64,000 nucleotides of DNA from [Pasteurella] aerogenes (GCA_900637275.1 LR134362.1:806001-870000); one strand, 5' to 3'. Shown: positions 1 through 7,106, counted from the stretch's first letter. Translations and numbers: made by a program. Notes: generated by a model not told the origin, from the letters alone.

Positions 1-158
1 TAGACAACTTACCCAAAGGTATTTTTGATAGTCTAGTCGGTGCTGGTCTAATCAAAGATGACAACCGCACTGTTATTCGCAAATACTCAATCGAAGAAAA
101 AGGTGTTATCGCCAAAGGTAAAACCATCATCAAGATTAAAGGAATTAATAATGCGTAA
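1..158 (+). CDS. rusA: RusA-like Holliday junction endonuclease, C-terminal part (partial at window edge)
   Basis: The window opens inside a reading frame (codons from position 3) ending at TAA 156-158. The visible part begins DNLPKGIFDSL and continues with LIKDDNRTVI, matching the conserved DLDNL...DALNG...DD core of RusA resolvases, whose aspartates bind the catalytic metal. RusA-type enzymes cut phage-encoded Holliday junctions. The stop overlaps the ATG of the next gene by 8 bp (ATGCGTAA), so both belong to one early operon, the usual rusA-Q order of lambdoid phages. Only about 51 codons are visible. Confidence 0.75.
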   Translation, partial: DNLPKGIFDSLVGAGLIKDDNRTVIRKYSIEEKGVIAKGKTIIKIKGINNA

Positions 159-657
159 ATTCAGTGAATTAACTCTAACAGCAGAACAGGAAAGATTCGT
201 TGATGAATGGATGTATAAATGGGGCGCTTGGGTTCGTAGCGGTCGTATTGATAAATCACAATTTAATATTATTGCTAAATTGATGCAATCTGCTATTCCA
301 GCCGAGCCGAGTGAACCTATGTGCGATGATGATACTGGAATGATGATTAGTGAAAGAATTGAGAAATTCTTTAAAAATAACGATAGATTGTTACACTTCA
401 TTATATTTTCATACTATGTAAATAAGCGAACGGTAAATTTTATTGCAGTTAAATTACGCGATAATTGTGGTGAAATGAAAATGCAACCATGCGCTGGTAA
501 ATCAAATATTCGTGTTCCTAGCTTAGATACTTATAAGCGAAAGGTGAAAAAAGAACTTAATGTGGCAAAAGCGATAATTCACGAATTTCTTGTAGTTGGT
601 TTCATTTTGTTGCGAACTGGCAGAAAAAATTCAAAAAGTATCAAAATTAAATATTGA
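151..657 (+). CDS. Phage late antitermination protein Q-like
   Basis: A 168-residue basic protein beginning MRKFSELTLTAEQ. I chose the ATG at 151 because AAAGGA lies 7-8 bases upstream and because it overlaps the rusA stop; an in-frame ATG at 58 lies within rusA. The family call rests on length, basic C-terminus and above all position: directly after rusA and directly before a consensus promoter followed by a terminator, then the lysis genes. Q proteins bind DNA at the late promoter and make RNA polymerase ignore downstream terminators. No zinc-finger cysteine cluster is obvious, so it would belong to a non-lambda Q class (DUF1133/Q82-like); exact family uncertain. Confidence 0.6.
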   Translation: MRKFSELTLTAEQERFVDEWMYKWGAWVRSGRIDKSQFNIIAKLMQSAIPAEPSEPMCDDDTGMMISERIEKFFKNNDRLLHFIIFSYYVNKRTVNFIAVKLRDNCGEMKMQPCAGKSNIRVPSLDTYKRKVKKELNVAKAIIHEFLVVGFILLRTGRKNSKSIKIKY

Positions 658-682
658 CAACCTTGCATACTTGCACTATTAT
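654..682 (+). promoter_or_regulatory. Candidate late promoter pR' (Q-dependent)
   Basis: TTGACA at 654-659, a 17-bp spacer, then TATTAT at 677-682: a consensus -35 and a five-of-six -10 with optimal spacing. The -35 overlaps the last codon and stop of the Q-like gene, the position of lambda pR'. The next transcription signal is a terminator about 35 bp downstream, as expected for a constitutive late promoter waiting for Q. Confidence 0.7.
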
Positions 683-718
683 TTCGTTATATGGTGGTCA
701 TAGTCTAAGTATTGTAAT

Positions 719-765
719 AACCCTGAGATGTTCACCAGTTTGATCGGAAACGGTCGGGGTTTTTT
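719..765 (+). terminator. tR'-like early terminator
   Basis: AACCCTGA (719-726) pairs with TCGGGGTT (754-761), one G-U pair included; an inner CCAGTTT/AAACGG pairing extends the hairpin, and six Ts follow at 760-765. It would stop pR' transcripts after roughly 75 nt unless Q is bound. Confidence 0.65.
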
Positions 766-778
766 GTTTGGGGTAAAA

Positions 779-973
779 ATGGAACTTACTTTAGGCGATA
801 AAATTAAAATAAATGGTGAAGAAGTGCCAGAGTATTTGCTCAAGGCACTTCGAGATAATATCAATGTTTTATACCCGCAAAATCCAGTTGAGTGCAATGG
901 TAAAATTATCACCTCTAGTATAGAGGTGAATAAATTCAACGTCTCACAAAACCATATTCCGCAGAGTGCTTGA
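779..973 (+). CDS. Hypothetical phage protein, 64 aa
   Basis: Begins MELTLGDKIKINGEEV, just after the tR'-like terminator; GGGG at 770-773 could serve as a ribosome site. It has no membrane segment or recognisable domain. Its 3' end (936-973) overlaps the 3' end of the opposing gene. An in-frame ATG at 728 would lie inside the terminator and is unlikely. I do not recognise a family; as the first gene of the late transcript it would be expressed with the lysis genes. Confidence 0.4.
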   Translation: MELTLGDKIKINGEEVPEYLLKALRDNINVLYPQNPVECNGKIITSSIEVNKFNVSQNHIPQSA

Positions 974-1385
974 CACAAGGGTACAGTAATTCAACAATTT
1001 TATGTGTTAGTTCTTCATTGCGAGCATTCATGAAAGCGTGAACTAATTCTTCTAAATATGCCCCTACTTGAGATTCATAAGAAAGAGTAGATGATTCCAC
1101 TATATTAAGGTAGATGAAATTTCTTATGTGAAGATGTAGTGCTGGTTGTGGGATGTAGTATGAAAAAGGTATTCCATCAATGTCAACTTGCATTTGTCTC
1201 GAACCAAAAATTAAAACTACCTTTTTGTTAAGGTGGCAGTGAGAGTTTATAATATCTACAGCTGTTATAAATGCCTTAATTGCTGTTTGATATTGTTCAT
1301 TATCTTCAAACTCCATTGATTCTATTTCAAAAAATGATCTTATAGGATATGGAATAGAATTAATAATTGTATTATGGTCAATCAT
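936..1385 (-). CDS. Hypothetical moron protein on the opposite strand, 149 aa
   Basis: Begins MIDHNTIINSIPYPIRSFFE, with a good ribosome site (AGAGGT, 6 bases before the ATG on the minus strand). It is the only minus-strand gene in the morphogenetic part of the prophage, sitting between Q/pR' and the holin, the usual place for lysogenic-conversion cassettes. A C-terminal stretch reads EELVHAFMNARNEELT; the E-E-x-x-H arrangement recalls a metal-binding helix but is not a full HExxH motif. No signal peptide. Function unknown. Confidence 0.6.
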   Translation of the reverse strand: MIDHNTIINSIPYPIRSFFEIESMEFEDNEQYQTAIKAFITAVDIINSHCHLNKKVVLIFGSRQMQVDIDGIPFSYYIPQPALHLHIRNFIYLNIVESSTLSYESQVGAYLEELVHAFMNARNEELTHKIVELLYPCVKHSAEYGFVRR

Positions 1386-1442
1386 TTTAAACCTCTGCTA
1401 GTTTATTTGTTGGGGAACAATATTCTAGCAGATTTTTTAACC

Positions 1443-1472
1443 AAGCTCAGTCTTTACGGACTGGGCTTTTTT
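1443..1472 (+). terminator. Rho-independent terminator before the lysis genes
   Basis: AAGCTCAGTC (1443-1452) pairs with GGACTGGGCTT (58-68 of the same block) and runs into six Ts (1467-1472). The run continues into TTATTGCCTG, a tail shared with two other terminators in the window. Confidence 0.7.
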
Positions 1473-1496
1473 ATTGCCTGATATGAGGGCTAAGGT

Positions 1497-1772
1497 ATGA
1501 AAAATGCTATGAGAGATATGGGAACACAGACGTATATTTGGTCTGGCTTTGGTGGGATTATTGCGTGGCTGAGCGAGCAACAGAATTTAATGATTTTGAG
1601 CCTTGCGATTGGTATTGTGACAGCGTGTGCGAATTTATATCAACGCTGTGAAGAAGGTAAGGCAAAGCGTCGTGAACGTGAGCGAGCAGAAGAAGCTCAT
1701 CAAATCCGAATGCAGATTTATCGTGCAAGAGCAGAGAGATTAAGCAATGAGCAAGCTAAGAAAACTGGGTAA
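1497..1772 (+). CDS. Phage holin, class II-like
   Basis: 91 residues: two hydrophobic stretches (about residues 14-26, YIWSGFGGIIAWL, and 30-48, NLMILSLAIGIVTACANLY) followed by a very basic, charged tail (KAKRRERERAEE). Two membrane segments and a charged C-terminus fit holins that time lysis, and the paired SAR endolysin downstream suggests a pinholin role. AAGG lies only 2 bases before the ATG at 1497; an ATG at 1509 is also possible, giving the dual-start pattern used by some holin/antiholin pairs. Its last 26 bp overlap the endolysin gene. Confidence 0.75.
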   Translation: MKNAMRDMGTQTYIWSGFGGIIAWLSEQQNLMILSLAIGIVTACANLYQRCEEGKAKRRERERAEEAHQIRMQIYRARAERLSNEQAKKTG

Positions 1773-2292
1773 AGTTGGCGGTGGGGTTTGTGCTATCAGT
1801 GCCATTATTGCGGTATTAAATACAGATTTTCACGGTCAATTTCGTACAAGTCAGCAAGGGCTTGAGATTATAGGTGATGCAGAAGGTTGTAAACGTGAGC
1901 CTTATTTATGTCCTGCAAATGTGCTTACTGTTGGTATTGGTTCAACGGAAGCGTCAAGCGGTAAGATTGAAAGAAAAGTTTACACAGACAAAGAGATTGC
2001 GGAGCGTTGGTTGGTCGATATTAAAAATGCGGAAAAGTGTGTGAACCGTTACGCAAACGGTGGTGATATTCCGCAATCGGTGTTTGATGTTGCTACTTCG
2101 CTGACGTTTAATGTTGGGTGTGGTGCAACGAGCAAATCCACTTTCTTCCGCAAAATCCGTAGTAGTGATTATGTTGGTGCGTGTAATGAGTTGCCTAAGT
2201 GGGTTTATTCAGGTGGCAAGAAGTTACGAGGGTTAGAAATCCGTCGTGAGAAAGAGAAGGCGTTATGTTTAGCTGGGTTAATAAAATCTTAA
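1747..2292 (+). CDS. SAR endolysin, glycoside hydrolase 24 (P1/phage 21 type lysozyme)
   Basis: 181 residues. An N-terminal weakly hydrophobic segment (about residues 10-26, rich in Gly/Ala) is a signal-arrest-release anchor, so the enzyme can reach the periplasm through Sec and stay tethered until the membrane is depolarised. The catalytic triad motif E-x8-C-x5-T is visible as E46, C55, T61; the middle position is Cys, as in a subset of the family, instead of Asp. The rest (DVATSLTFNVGCGA, GLEIRREKE) is typical of phage lysozymes. The gene overlaps the holin upstream and Rz downstream, a compact lysis operon. Confidence 0.9.
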   Translation: MSKLRKLGKVGGGVCAISAIIAVLNTDFHGQFRTSQQGLEIIGDAEGCKREPYLCPANVLTVGIGSTEASSGKIERKVYTDKEIAERWLVDIKNAEKCVNRYANGGDIPQSVFDVATSLTFNVGCGATSKSTFFRKIRSSDYVGACNELPKWVYSGGKKLRGLEIRREKEKALCLAGLIKS

Positions 2293-2609
2293 TGGCATTG
2301 ATTTTGGGCTTGTGTGCGTGGTTGTGGGGTCAGTCACAGAGGATAAGTAGCTTGAAAGCCGAGAATCAGATGCAAGCCCAAACCATTGAGCAACAGCAAG
2401 AAGCAAACAATAAGCTGACAATGCAACTGCAACAAGAGCGACAGGCGGTTGAATACCAGCAAAACATTGCAAATAAACTACGAAAGCAGGTGGAGCAGAG
2501 CAATGAACGTATTAAAACGATATTACAACAAGATCCGTGTGGCGTTACTGCTTTGCCTCGTCCTGTTGTCGATGAGCTTAAGCGGTTGCACAGCAAAGAC
2601 AAAGATTGA
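2265..2609 (+). CDS. Rz: Rz-like inner-membrane spanin
   Basis: 114 residues: an N-terminal membrane anchor (about residues 7-22, ILMALILGLCAWLWG) followed by a long Gln/Glu/Lys-rich coiled coil (residues 30-90), the standard i-spanin layout. It overlaps the end of the endolysin gene by 28 bp and contains the start of Rz1 in another frame. Spanins fuse inner and outer membranes in the last step of lysis. Confidence 0.85.
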   Translation: MFSWVNKILMALILGLCAWLWGQSQRISSLKAENQMQAQTIEQQQEANNKLTMQLQQERQAVEYQQNIANKLRKQVEQSNERIKTILQQDPCGVTALPRPVVDELKRLHSKDKD

Positions 2610-2787
2610 GTATTTATATCCACCGCAAGCCTTTTTAGTGCAGTGCGAGCGGTCAGAGTTTAGTGGCACGACCTATGGTGATGCTATCGAATATCTCGTT
2701 AAGGTGATGGGAGAGCGTGACTTGTGTGCGGGTCAGATTGATAGCATTAGAGAGTGGCAAGCTCGAACTAAGCAAGGGTTTAAATAG
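2503..2787 (+). CDS. Rz1: Rz1-like outer-membrane spanin lipoprotein
   Basis: 94 residues from the ATG at 2503, which lies inside Rz in a different frame. A signal peptide (residues 1-28) ends in the lipobox LSGC with the lipidated Cys at 29. The mature part is short and continues beyond the Rz stop, so this is an overlapping, not fully embedded, arrangement. I prefer this start over the in-frame ATG at 2449 because it places the lipoprotein signal at the N-terminus. Confidence 0.85.
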   Translation: MNVLKRYYNKIRVALLLCLVLLSMSLSGCTAKTKIEYLYPPQAFLVQCERSEFSGTTYGDAIEYLVKVMGERDLCAGQIDSIREWQARTKQGFK

Positions 2788-2810
2788 CTGATTAACGTTT
2801 GTGTCACGGT

Positions 2811-2838
2811 AGAGAGCGGTCAGATGATCGCTCTTTTA
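2811..2838 (+). terminator. Terminator-like hairpin after the lysis genes
   Basis: AGAGCG (2813-2818) pairs with CGCTCT (2829-2834), followed by TTTTATTTT. Late transcription would need Q antitermination to pass it. Confidence 0.5.
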
Positions 2839-2865
2839 TTTTATGTAAATTAAATGCTACATGAT

Positions 2866-2915
2866 TTGCGTATTGTTTTGGGGTTTGTTAGAAAAATTCC
2901 CGAGAAAATACGCAA
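2866..2915. repeat. Inverted repeat near the cos region
   Basis: TTGCGTATT (2866-2874) and AATACGCAA (2907-2915) are perfect inverted copies 32 bp apart. The interval 2788-3158 carries no gene I can support; it holds the terminator, this repeat and the cos-like site. Confidence 0.4.
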
Positions 2916-3029
2916 GCTATGTAATGTATATATAACAAATCTTAAGGATTTATCTCATGACTAAGAAAGTGGTGTTCCGGATAGACTAGAACCTATCAAA
3001 ACCTAACATTTAAAATAAAAGGTACTCCC

Positions 3030-3110
3030 GAGGGGGGGAGGCTTTCCACGGGGTTGCACACGCGTGGTTTTCGGCAGTTTTTTGAATTTCTAGGCATCAT
3101 CATCTTTTTG
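3030..3110 (+). other. Candidate cos (packaging) site
   Basis: Lies between Rz1 and the small terminase gene, where lambda cos lies. CCACG (3046-3050) and CGTGG (3063-3067) form a dyad with exactly 12 bp between them. The segment ACGGGG, then about 13 mixed bases, then GGTTTTCG and a T-rich TTTTTTGAA stretch parallels the lambda cosN order ACGGGG...GGTTTTCG...TGAAAATTT. The resemblance was judged by eye; cut positions cannot be set from sequence alone. Confidence 0.55.
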
Positions 3111-3158
3111 GTCGTACCTTTGTTTTTTTAAGGTGATTTAATTTTTAGGGCTATGCAA

Positions 3159-3638
3159 ATGGAAAATTTACACGATCTAAAACTAAATATAAATCAGATA
3201 GCCGAAGTTACAGGTTTACACCGTCAGACTGTATCTCAACGGGTAGCAGGACTCACTCCAGCAATAGGCAGCAACACTAAATTAAAACTTTATCCTTTGC
3301 GGGATTTATTACTAGTCGGTTTATCTGAAAAAATGTCGGCAGATGTTGATAGTTTAGGACCACAAGATCGAAAAGCATTTTGGCAAGCTGAAAATGAACG
3401 TCTTAAATATGAACGTGATACAGGAGAGCTTATACCTGCTTTTGAAGTATCAAAAGAAATGAGCTATTTAGCAAAAGCGGTTGTTCAGGTTCTTGAGACA
3501 TTACCGGATATTTTAGAGCGTGATTGCGGGTTATCAACGAGTGCGGTTATAAGAACACAGAAAGTCATTGATGATTTACGCGATCAAATGGCGTCACATA
3601 TACAAACAATAAGTGATAAATCAGAAATGGATGAATAG
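3159..3638 (+). CDS. Terminase small subunit, Nu1/DUF1441-like
   Basis: About 159 residues. The N-terminus (LNINQIAEVTGLHRQTVSQRV) is a helix-turn-helix, the DNA-binding domain that recognises cos; the middle (KAFWQAENERLKYERDTGELI) is the conserved DUF1441 segment, followed by an assembly helix. AGGG at 3147-3150 is 8 bases before the ATG at 3159; the ATG at 3153 is only 2 bases from it and is less likely. It is followed 2 bp later by the large subunit. Confidence 0.85.
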   Translation: MENLHDLKLNINQIAEVTGLHRQTVSQRVAGLTPAIGSNTKLKLYPLRDLLLVGLSEKMSADVDSLGPQDRKAFWQAENERLKYERDTGELIPAFEVSKEMSYLAKAVVQVLETLPDILERDCGLSTSAVIRTQKVIDDLRDQMASHIQTISDKSEMDE

Positions 3639-3640
3639 TT

Positions 3641-5764
3641 ATGTTTGCATCGGCAAAAGATATTCGTCGTGATGTAGCTAATTTAATTCAAGCTCCACGC
3701 CGAATGAAAGTATCTGAGGCTGTCGCTGAATATATGCGAGTTCCTAGAGGTGGTGGAAATTCGGTTAAGTGGGATAGTGACACCGTGGGTTATTTAATTG
3801 AACCAATGAATTGTTTAAGTTCACGTGAATATGACGCAGTAGTTTTTGTTGGGCCAGCTAGAACAGGGAAAACAATTGGATTGATTGATGGTTGGATTAC
3901 TTATTCTATCATTTGCGATCCTTCCGATTTTCTATTAGTTCAACTAACACAAGAAAAAGCGAGTGAACATAGCCGAAAACGTCTAGATCGTACTTTCCGC
4001 TGTTCACCTGAAATTATTAAGCAATTAAGCCCGCGCAAAAATGACAATAATGTTCATGATAAATACTTTCGTGCTGGTAATTTATTAAAAATTGGCTGGC
4101 CATCTATTAATGTTCTTTCATCATCGGATTATAAATATGTTGCATTAACCGATTATGACCGCTGGCCAGATGATATTGATGGTGAGGGGGATGGTTTTTC
4201 TCTTGCTAGTAAACGTACAACTACATTTATGAGCGCAGGGATGACACTCGTTGAAAGCTCCCCTGGCAAAGATATTGTTGACATTAAATACCATCCTAAA
4301 TCTACACATGAGGCACCTCCAACAACAGGTATCTTATCATTATATAATCGGGGAGATAGACGTCGTTTTTATTGGCAATGCCCGCATTGTTCAGAATATT
4401 TTGAACCAAGTATGGCGAATATGACGGGGTATCGCGATGATACAGATTTTGTAAAAGCGAGTGAAAATGCAAGGCTACAATGTCCGCATTGTCAGGCATT
4501 GATTTCACCTGAACTTAAGCGCGATCTTAACAATTCGGGGAAATGGCTAAAAGAAGGTCAACGCATTGATAAAAATAGCAATATTTCGGGTAAAGCGAGA
4601 AATTCACGCATTGCCAGTTTTTGGCTAGAAGGTCCCGCTGCCTCTTACCAAACATGGGAGCAGTTAACATACAAATTGTTAACCGCAGAACATGAGTATG
4701 AAATGACGGGTAGTGAAGAAACGCTGAAAGCAGTAACCAATACTGACTGTGGGTTGCCATACCTGCCTCGCTCAGCCCTTGAACAGCGTCGTGCTGATGA
4801 ACTCATGGAAAGACGCGAAGAAGCGAACAAGGATAACAAAACAATTCCATCACAATGCCGCTTTTTAATTGCAGCGGTTGACGTGCAAGGTGGTAAAAAC
4901 CGCCGATTTGTCGTCCAGATCGTCGGCTATGGCGAAAATGGCGAACGCTGGCTGATTGATCGCTATAACATATCACACACATTGCCAGATGCAGATGGTG
5001 TTGTGGAGCGTATCGATCCACGAATCCCTGAAGATTGGGGAATATTAGTCAGTGACGTGCTAAATAAGCAATATCCACTCGCTGCAAATGAAAACCACTT
5101 AATGCCAATCTTAGCAATGGCGGTGGATAGTGGCGGTGAAGATGGTGTTACCGATAATGCTTACAAGTTTTGGCGTAAGTGTCGTCGAGATGGATTAGCG
5201 AAAAAGGTCTATTTAGTTAAAGGTGACAGCACAAAACGACAAAAGCTGATAACTAAAACCTATCCCGATAACACAACAAGATCAGATCGGCATTCGTCCG
5301 CTCGTGGTGATGTACCATTGTATTTACTGCAAACCGACTATCTCAAAGACCGCATAAACAACGCCTTAGCCAGAGAAAGTGCAGGGGCAAATTACATTCA
5401 CTTTCCCGACTGGATCGGCGAATGGTTCTTTAACGAATTAGTTTATGAAGAACGCGGACCGGATGGTAAATGGCGGAAACCTGGCAAAGGCAACAATGAG
5501 GCGTTTGACTTATTTTGCTATGCCCACGCTATCGCAATTTTGCGCGGTTACGAGCGGATCAAATGGGGCGATGAAAAAGATGTGCCAAGTTGGGCTCAAT
5601 TGTCTGATGTAAATGCAAATATCATTCGAAATTTGACCGCACTTTCTGTCGATACCACATCTGATGAAGAACAGCCTGTACAAGTTAAGCCAAAACCCCA
5701 AAAGCAAACTAAGCCTAAAAATAGCTGGCTTAGTGGTGGTGGAAGAAATAGCGGATGGCTTTAA
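3641..5764 (+). CDS. Terminase large subunit, lambda gpA family
   Basis: 707 residues. Walker A GPARTGKT at residues 71-78 marks the packaging ATPase; a DYDRWPDDIDG segment near residue 170 is the usual Walker B region. Two CPHC knuckles (about residues 248 and 282) form the zinc motif typical of GpA proteins. The C-terminal half (AAVDVQGGKNRRFVVQIVGYG, then VDSGGEDG) is the RNase-H-like nuclease that makes the staggered cos cut. It pairs with the Nu1-like protein just upstream, which supports cos packaging over headful packaging. Confidence 0.92.
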   Translation: MFASAKDIRRDVANLIQAPRRMKVSEAVAEYMRVPRGGGNSVKWDSDTVGYLIEPMNCLSSREYDAVVFVGPARTGKTIGLIDGWITYSIICDPSDFLLVQLTQEKASEHSRKRLDRTFRCSPEIIKQLSPRKNDNNVHDKYFRAGNLLKIGWPSINVLSSSDYKYVALTDYDRWPDDIDGEGDGFSLASKRTTTFMSAGMTLVESSPGKDIVDIKYHPKSTHEAPPTTGILSLYNRGDRRRFYWQCPHCSEYFEPSMANMTGYRDDTDFVKASENARLQCPHCQALISPELKRDLNNSGKWLKEGQRIDKNSNISGKARNSRIASFWLEGPAASYQTWEQLTYKLLTAEHEYEMTGSEETLKAVTNTDCGLPYLPRSALEQRRADELMERREEANKDNKTIPSQCRFLIAAVDVQGGKNRRFVVQIVGYGENGERWLIDRYNISHTLPDADGVVERIDPRIPEDWGILVSDVLNKQYPLAANENHLMPILAMAVDSGGEDGVTDNAYKFWRKCRRDGLAKKVYLVKGDSTKRQKLITKTYPDNTTRSDRHSSARGDVPLYLLQTDYLKDRINNALARESAGANYIHFPDWIGEWFFNELVYEERGPDGKWRKPGKGNNEAFDLFCYAHAIAILRGYERIKWGDEKDVPSWAQLSDVNANIIRNLTALSVDTTSDEEQPVQVKPKPQKQTKPKNSWLSGGGRNSGWL

Positions 5765-5812
5765 ATCGTGAGTTCACGAGCCTGCTACAAGGTAGGACTG
5801 TTGCGGTAATAC

Positions 5813-5840
5813 AACCCGATCAGAAATGGTCGGGTTTTTT
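5813..5840 (+). terminator. Terminator after the terminase genes
   Basis: AACCCGATC (5813-5821) pairs with GGTCGGGTT (5828-5836, one G-T pair) around AGAAAT, ending in six Ts, then ATTGCCTG. Confidence 0.7.
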
Positions 5841-5844
5841 ATTG

Positions 5845-5910
5845 CCTGTAAGATAGAAAAGTACACTCGACAAGTAGCGTTTGTGTCTCCCTCTCGCTAT
5901 TTCTTACAGG
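5845..5910 (+). ncRNA. Structured leader upstream of an antirepressor gene (possible C4-type antisense RNA)
   Basis: CCTGTAAG (5845-5852) pairs with CTTACAGG (5903-5910); inside, TAGCG pairs with CGCTA around a pyrimidine-rich loop. This two-level structure ends 35 bp before the antirepressor start. Antirepressor genes of P1/P7-type phages are controlled by C4 antisense RNA at this position; the assignment here is by structure and context only. Confidence 0.35.
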
Positions 5911-5944
5911 TTTCTTTTTAGTGGGAAGAAACTAGGAGGCATTT

Positions 5945-6466
5945 ATGCAAGCATTAAAAGCGAAATTCTTTGGTTCAGAAATTTTAGTCATCAACCATAA
6001 TGGTAAACCTTATGTGCCGATGAAACAGATTGTAGAAAATATTGGTTTAGTTTGGCACGCACAATTTGAGCGATTACAACGTAATGAGGTTCTTTCGCAA
6101 GGTATTCGTGTTATACGAATACCTTCAAATGGTGGTGAACAAGAAGCAGTTTGTCTTCCATTGCATTATCTTAATGGTTGGCTATTTGGGGTCAAAGTGT
6201 CCAAAGTTAAACCAGAATTAAAAGAGAAACTTATTCGTTATCAAAAAGAATGCTATGAAGTTCTATGGGATTATTGGACAACAGGAGTCGCAAAATGGGA
6301 CGACATCCGACAACAGCGTGAAGTTTTAGAAGAAAATGAAACCGAATCAAAAAAACGTGGAAGCGAAGCAGGACGGGCATTACAAAAGCGAAAAATAGAA
6401 AAGTATTCTTATGAAACTGGTATAGCACGACTAGATAGAATGGAGCAGTTGTTGTTAGAATTTTAG
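5945..6466 (+). CDS. Phage antirepressor, P22_AR_N domain
   Basis: 173 residues with a strong ribosome site (AGGAGG, 6 bases before the ATG). The N-terminus (ILVINHNGKPYVPMKQIVENIGLVWHAQFERLQRN) is the P22 antirepressor N-terminal domain; the middle (CLPLHYLNGWLFGV, RYQKECYEVLWDYW) completes it. Only a short charged tail follows, so the usual C-terminal effector domain is missing or replaced. Antirepressors bind and neutralise prophage repressors. It sits between terminase and the head-joining gene with its own terminators, hence a cassette and not part of the structural operon. Confidence 0.85.
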   Translation: MQALKAKFFGSEILVINHNGKPYVPMKQIVENIGLVWHAQFERLQRNEVLSQGIRVIRIPSNGGEQEAVCLPLHYLNGWLFGVKVSKVKPELKEKLIRYQKECYEVLWDYWTTGVAKWDDIRQQREVLEENETESKKRGSEAGRALQKRKIEKYSYETGIARLDRMEQLLLEF

Positions 6467-6558
6467 AGATATGGTGATTTTCCCCATAGATTCAAATGGT
6501 GGCGTTAGAAAGAGAGTTCGCTTAAATCCAGCAGATGGATCTATTTTGTAATTTATGG

Positions 6559-6587
6559 TTGATCCCTATATTTATTGCTACTATTCT
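6559..6587 (+). promoter_or_regulatory. Candidate promoter of the 6626 cassette
   Basis: TTGATC (6559-6564), 17-bp spacer, TATTCT (6582-6587). It lies 39 bp before a gene that has its own terminator, so the gene could be read from the prophage in the lysogen. Confidence 0.5.
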
Positions 6588-6625
6588 TATGTCTATCATA
6601 AATGTAACATTTACGGAGGAATTTT

Positions 6626-6934
6626 ATGATTGACATAAGAAATAGTGAGCCAACTATAATTAATGATGAATTATGTGAACTAGCACATCAATATGCCGCG
6701 TTAGATTTTGAAAAGGAAAAATACTGTAATAAGGAAGCTCAACCAAATTCACCACTAGAAAGAATTCGTTTACAACATAACCAATTGTCTGACAAGTTAA
6801 AATATCATAATGCTATTGTAATAAAAATAGATGGACAAGATTCATTAGACATTTCGTATATGCTAACTTACCAAGAAAAACAGTACAAATTAGATTCAGA
6901 AGTAATCAAAGTAAAAATAAAATTATTAGGATAA
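6626..6934 (+). CDS. Hypothetical moron protein, 102 aa
   Basis: Starts MIDIRNSEPTIINDELCE after a strong ribosome site (GGAGGA, 6 bases upstream). Acidic, soluble, no signal peptide; a central helical stretch (SPLERIRLQHNQLSDKLKYH) could be a short coiled coil, followed by a beta-rich end. Own promoter and own terminator on either side make it an independently transcribed unit inserted among morphogenesis genes. No family recognised. Confidence 0.6.
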   Translation: MIDIRNSEPTIINDELCELAHQYAALDFEKEKYCNKEAQPNSPLERIRLQHNQLSDKLKYHNAIVIKIDGQDSLDISYMLTYQEKQYKLDSEVIKVKIKLLG

Positions 6935-6938
6935 ATAT

Positions 6939-6970
6939 AAAAGCCCCCTGAATCTCAGTGGGCTTTTATA
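6939..6970. terminator. Terminator of the 6626 cassette
   Basis: AAAAGCCC (6939-6946) pairs with GGGCTTTT (6960-6967), with an inner CTG/CAG pairing; the stem is flanked by As and Ts and may work both ways. Confidence 0.7.
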
Positions 6971-7007
6971 TTACCATCCCCCATAGTTGTCGAAATCTTA
7001 AATCAGA

Positions 7008-7053
7008 AACGGTAATTCGAAAGCGAAATTAAAATGCAAATCGAATTACCGTT
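7008..7053. repeat. 13-bp perfect inverted repeat
   Basis: AACGGTAATTCGA (7008-7020) and TCGAATTACCGTT (7041-7053) are perfect inverted copies separated by 20 bp. No T-run follows, so this is not a terminator; it lies between the moron and the gpW-like gene. Confidence 0.55.
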
Positions 7054-7059
7054 ATTAAA

Positions 7060-7106
7060 TTAACCGCACTTTCGCTAGATTGTGCGGTTTTTTATTGGAG
7101 TAAATA
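7060..7106 (+). repeat. 47-bp direct repeat copy 1 (terminator plus ribosome site)
   Basis: Perfect copy of 21899-21945. It consists of an uptake-signal hairpin terminator (ACCGCAC 7064-7070 with GTGCGGT 7082-7088, then T6) and TTGGAG, the ribosome site of the gpW-like gene. The other copy precedes the tail I gene. Confidence 0.85.

Noticed and set aside
2957..2989. Ten-codon frame MTKKVVFRID before the cos region
   Set aside because: Too short to support; ribosome site is present by chance possibly, and no conservation can be judged.
3032..3038. Run of seven G upstream of terminase as a phase-variation tract
   Set aside because: Not in a promoter or coding start; better explained as part of the cos/packaging region.
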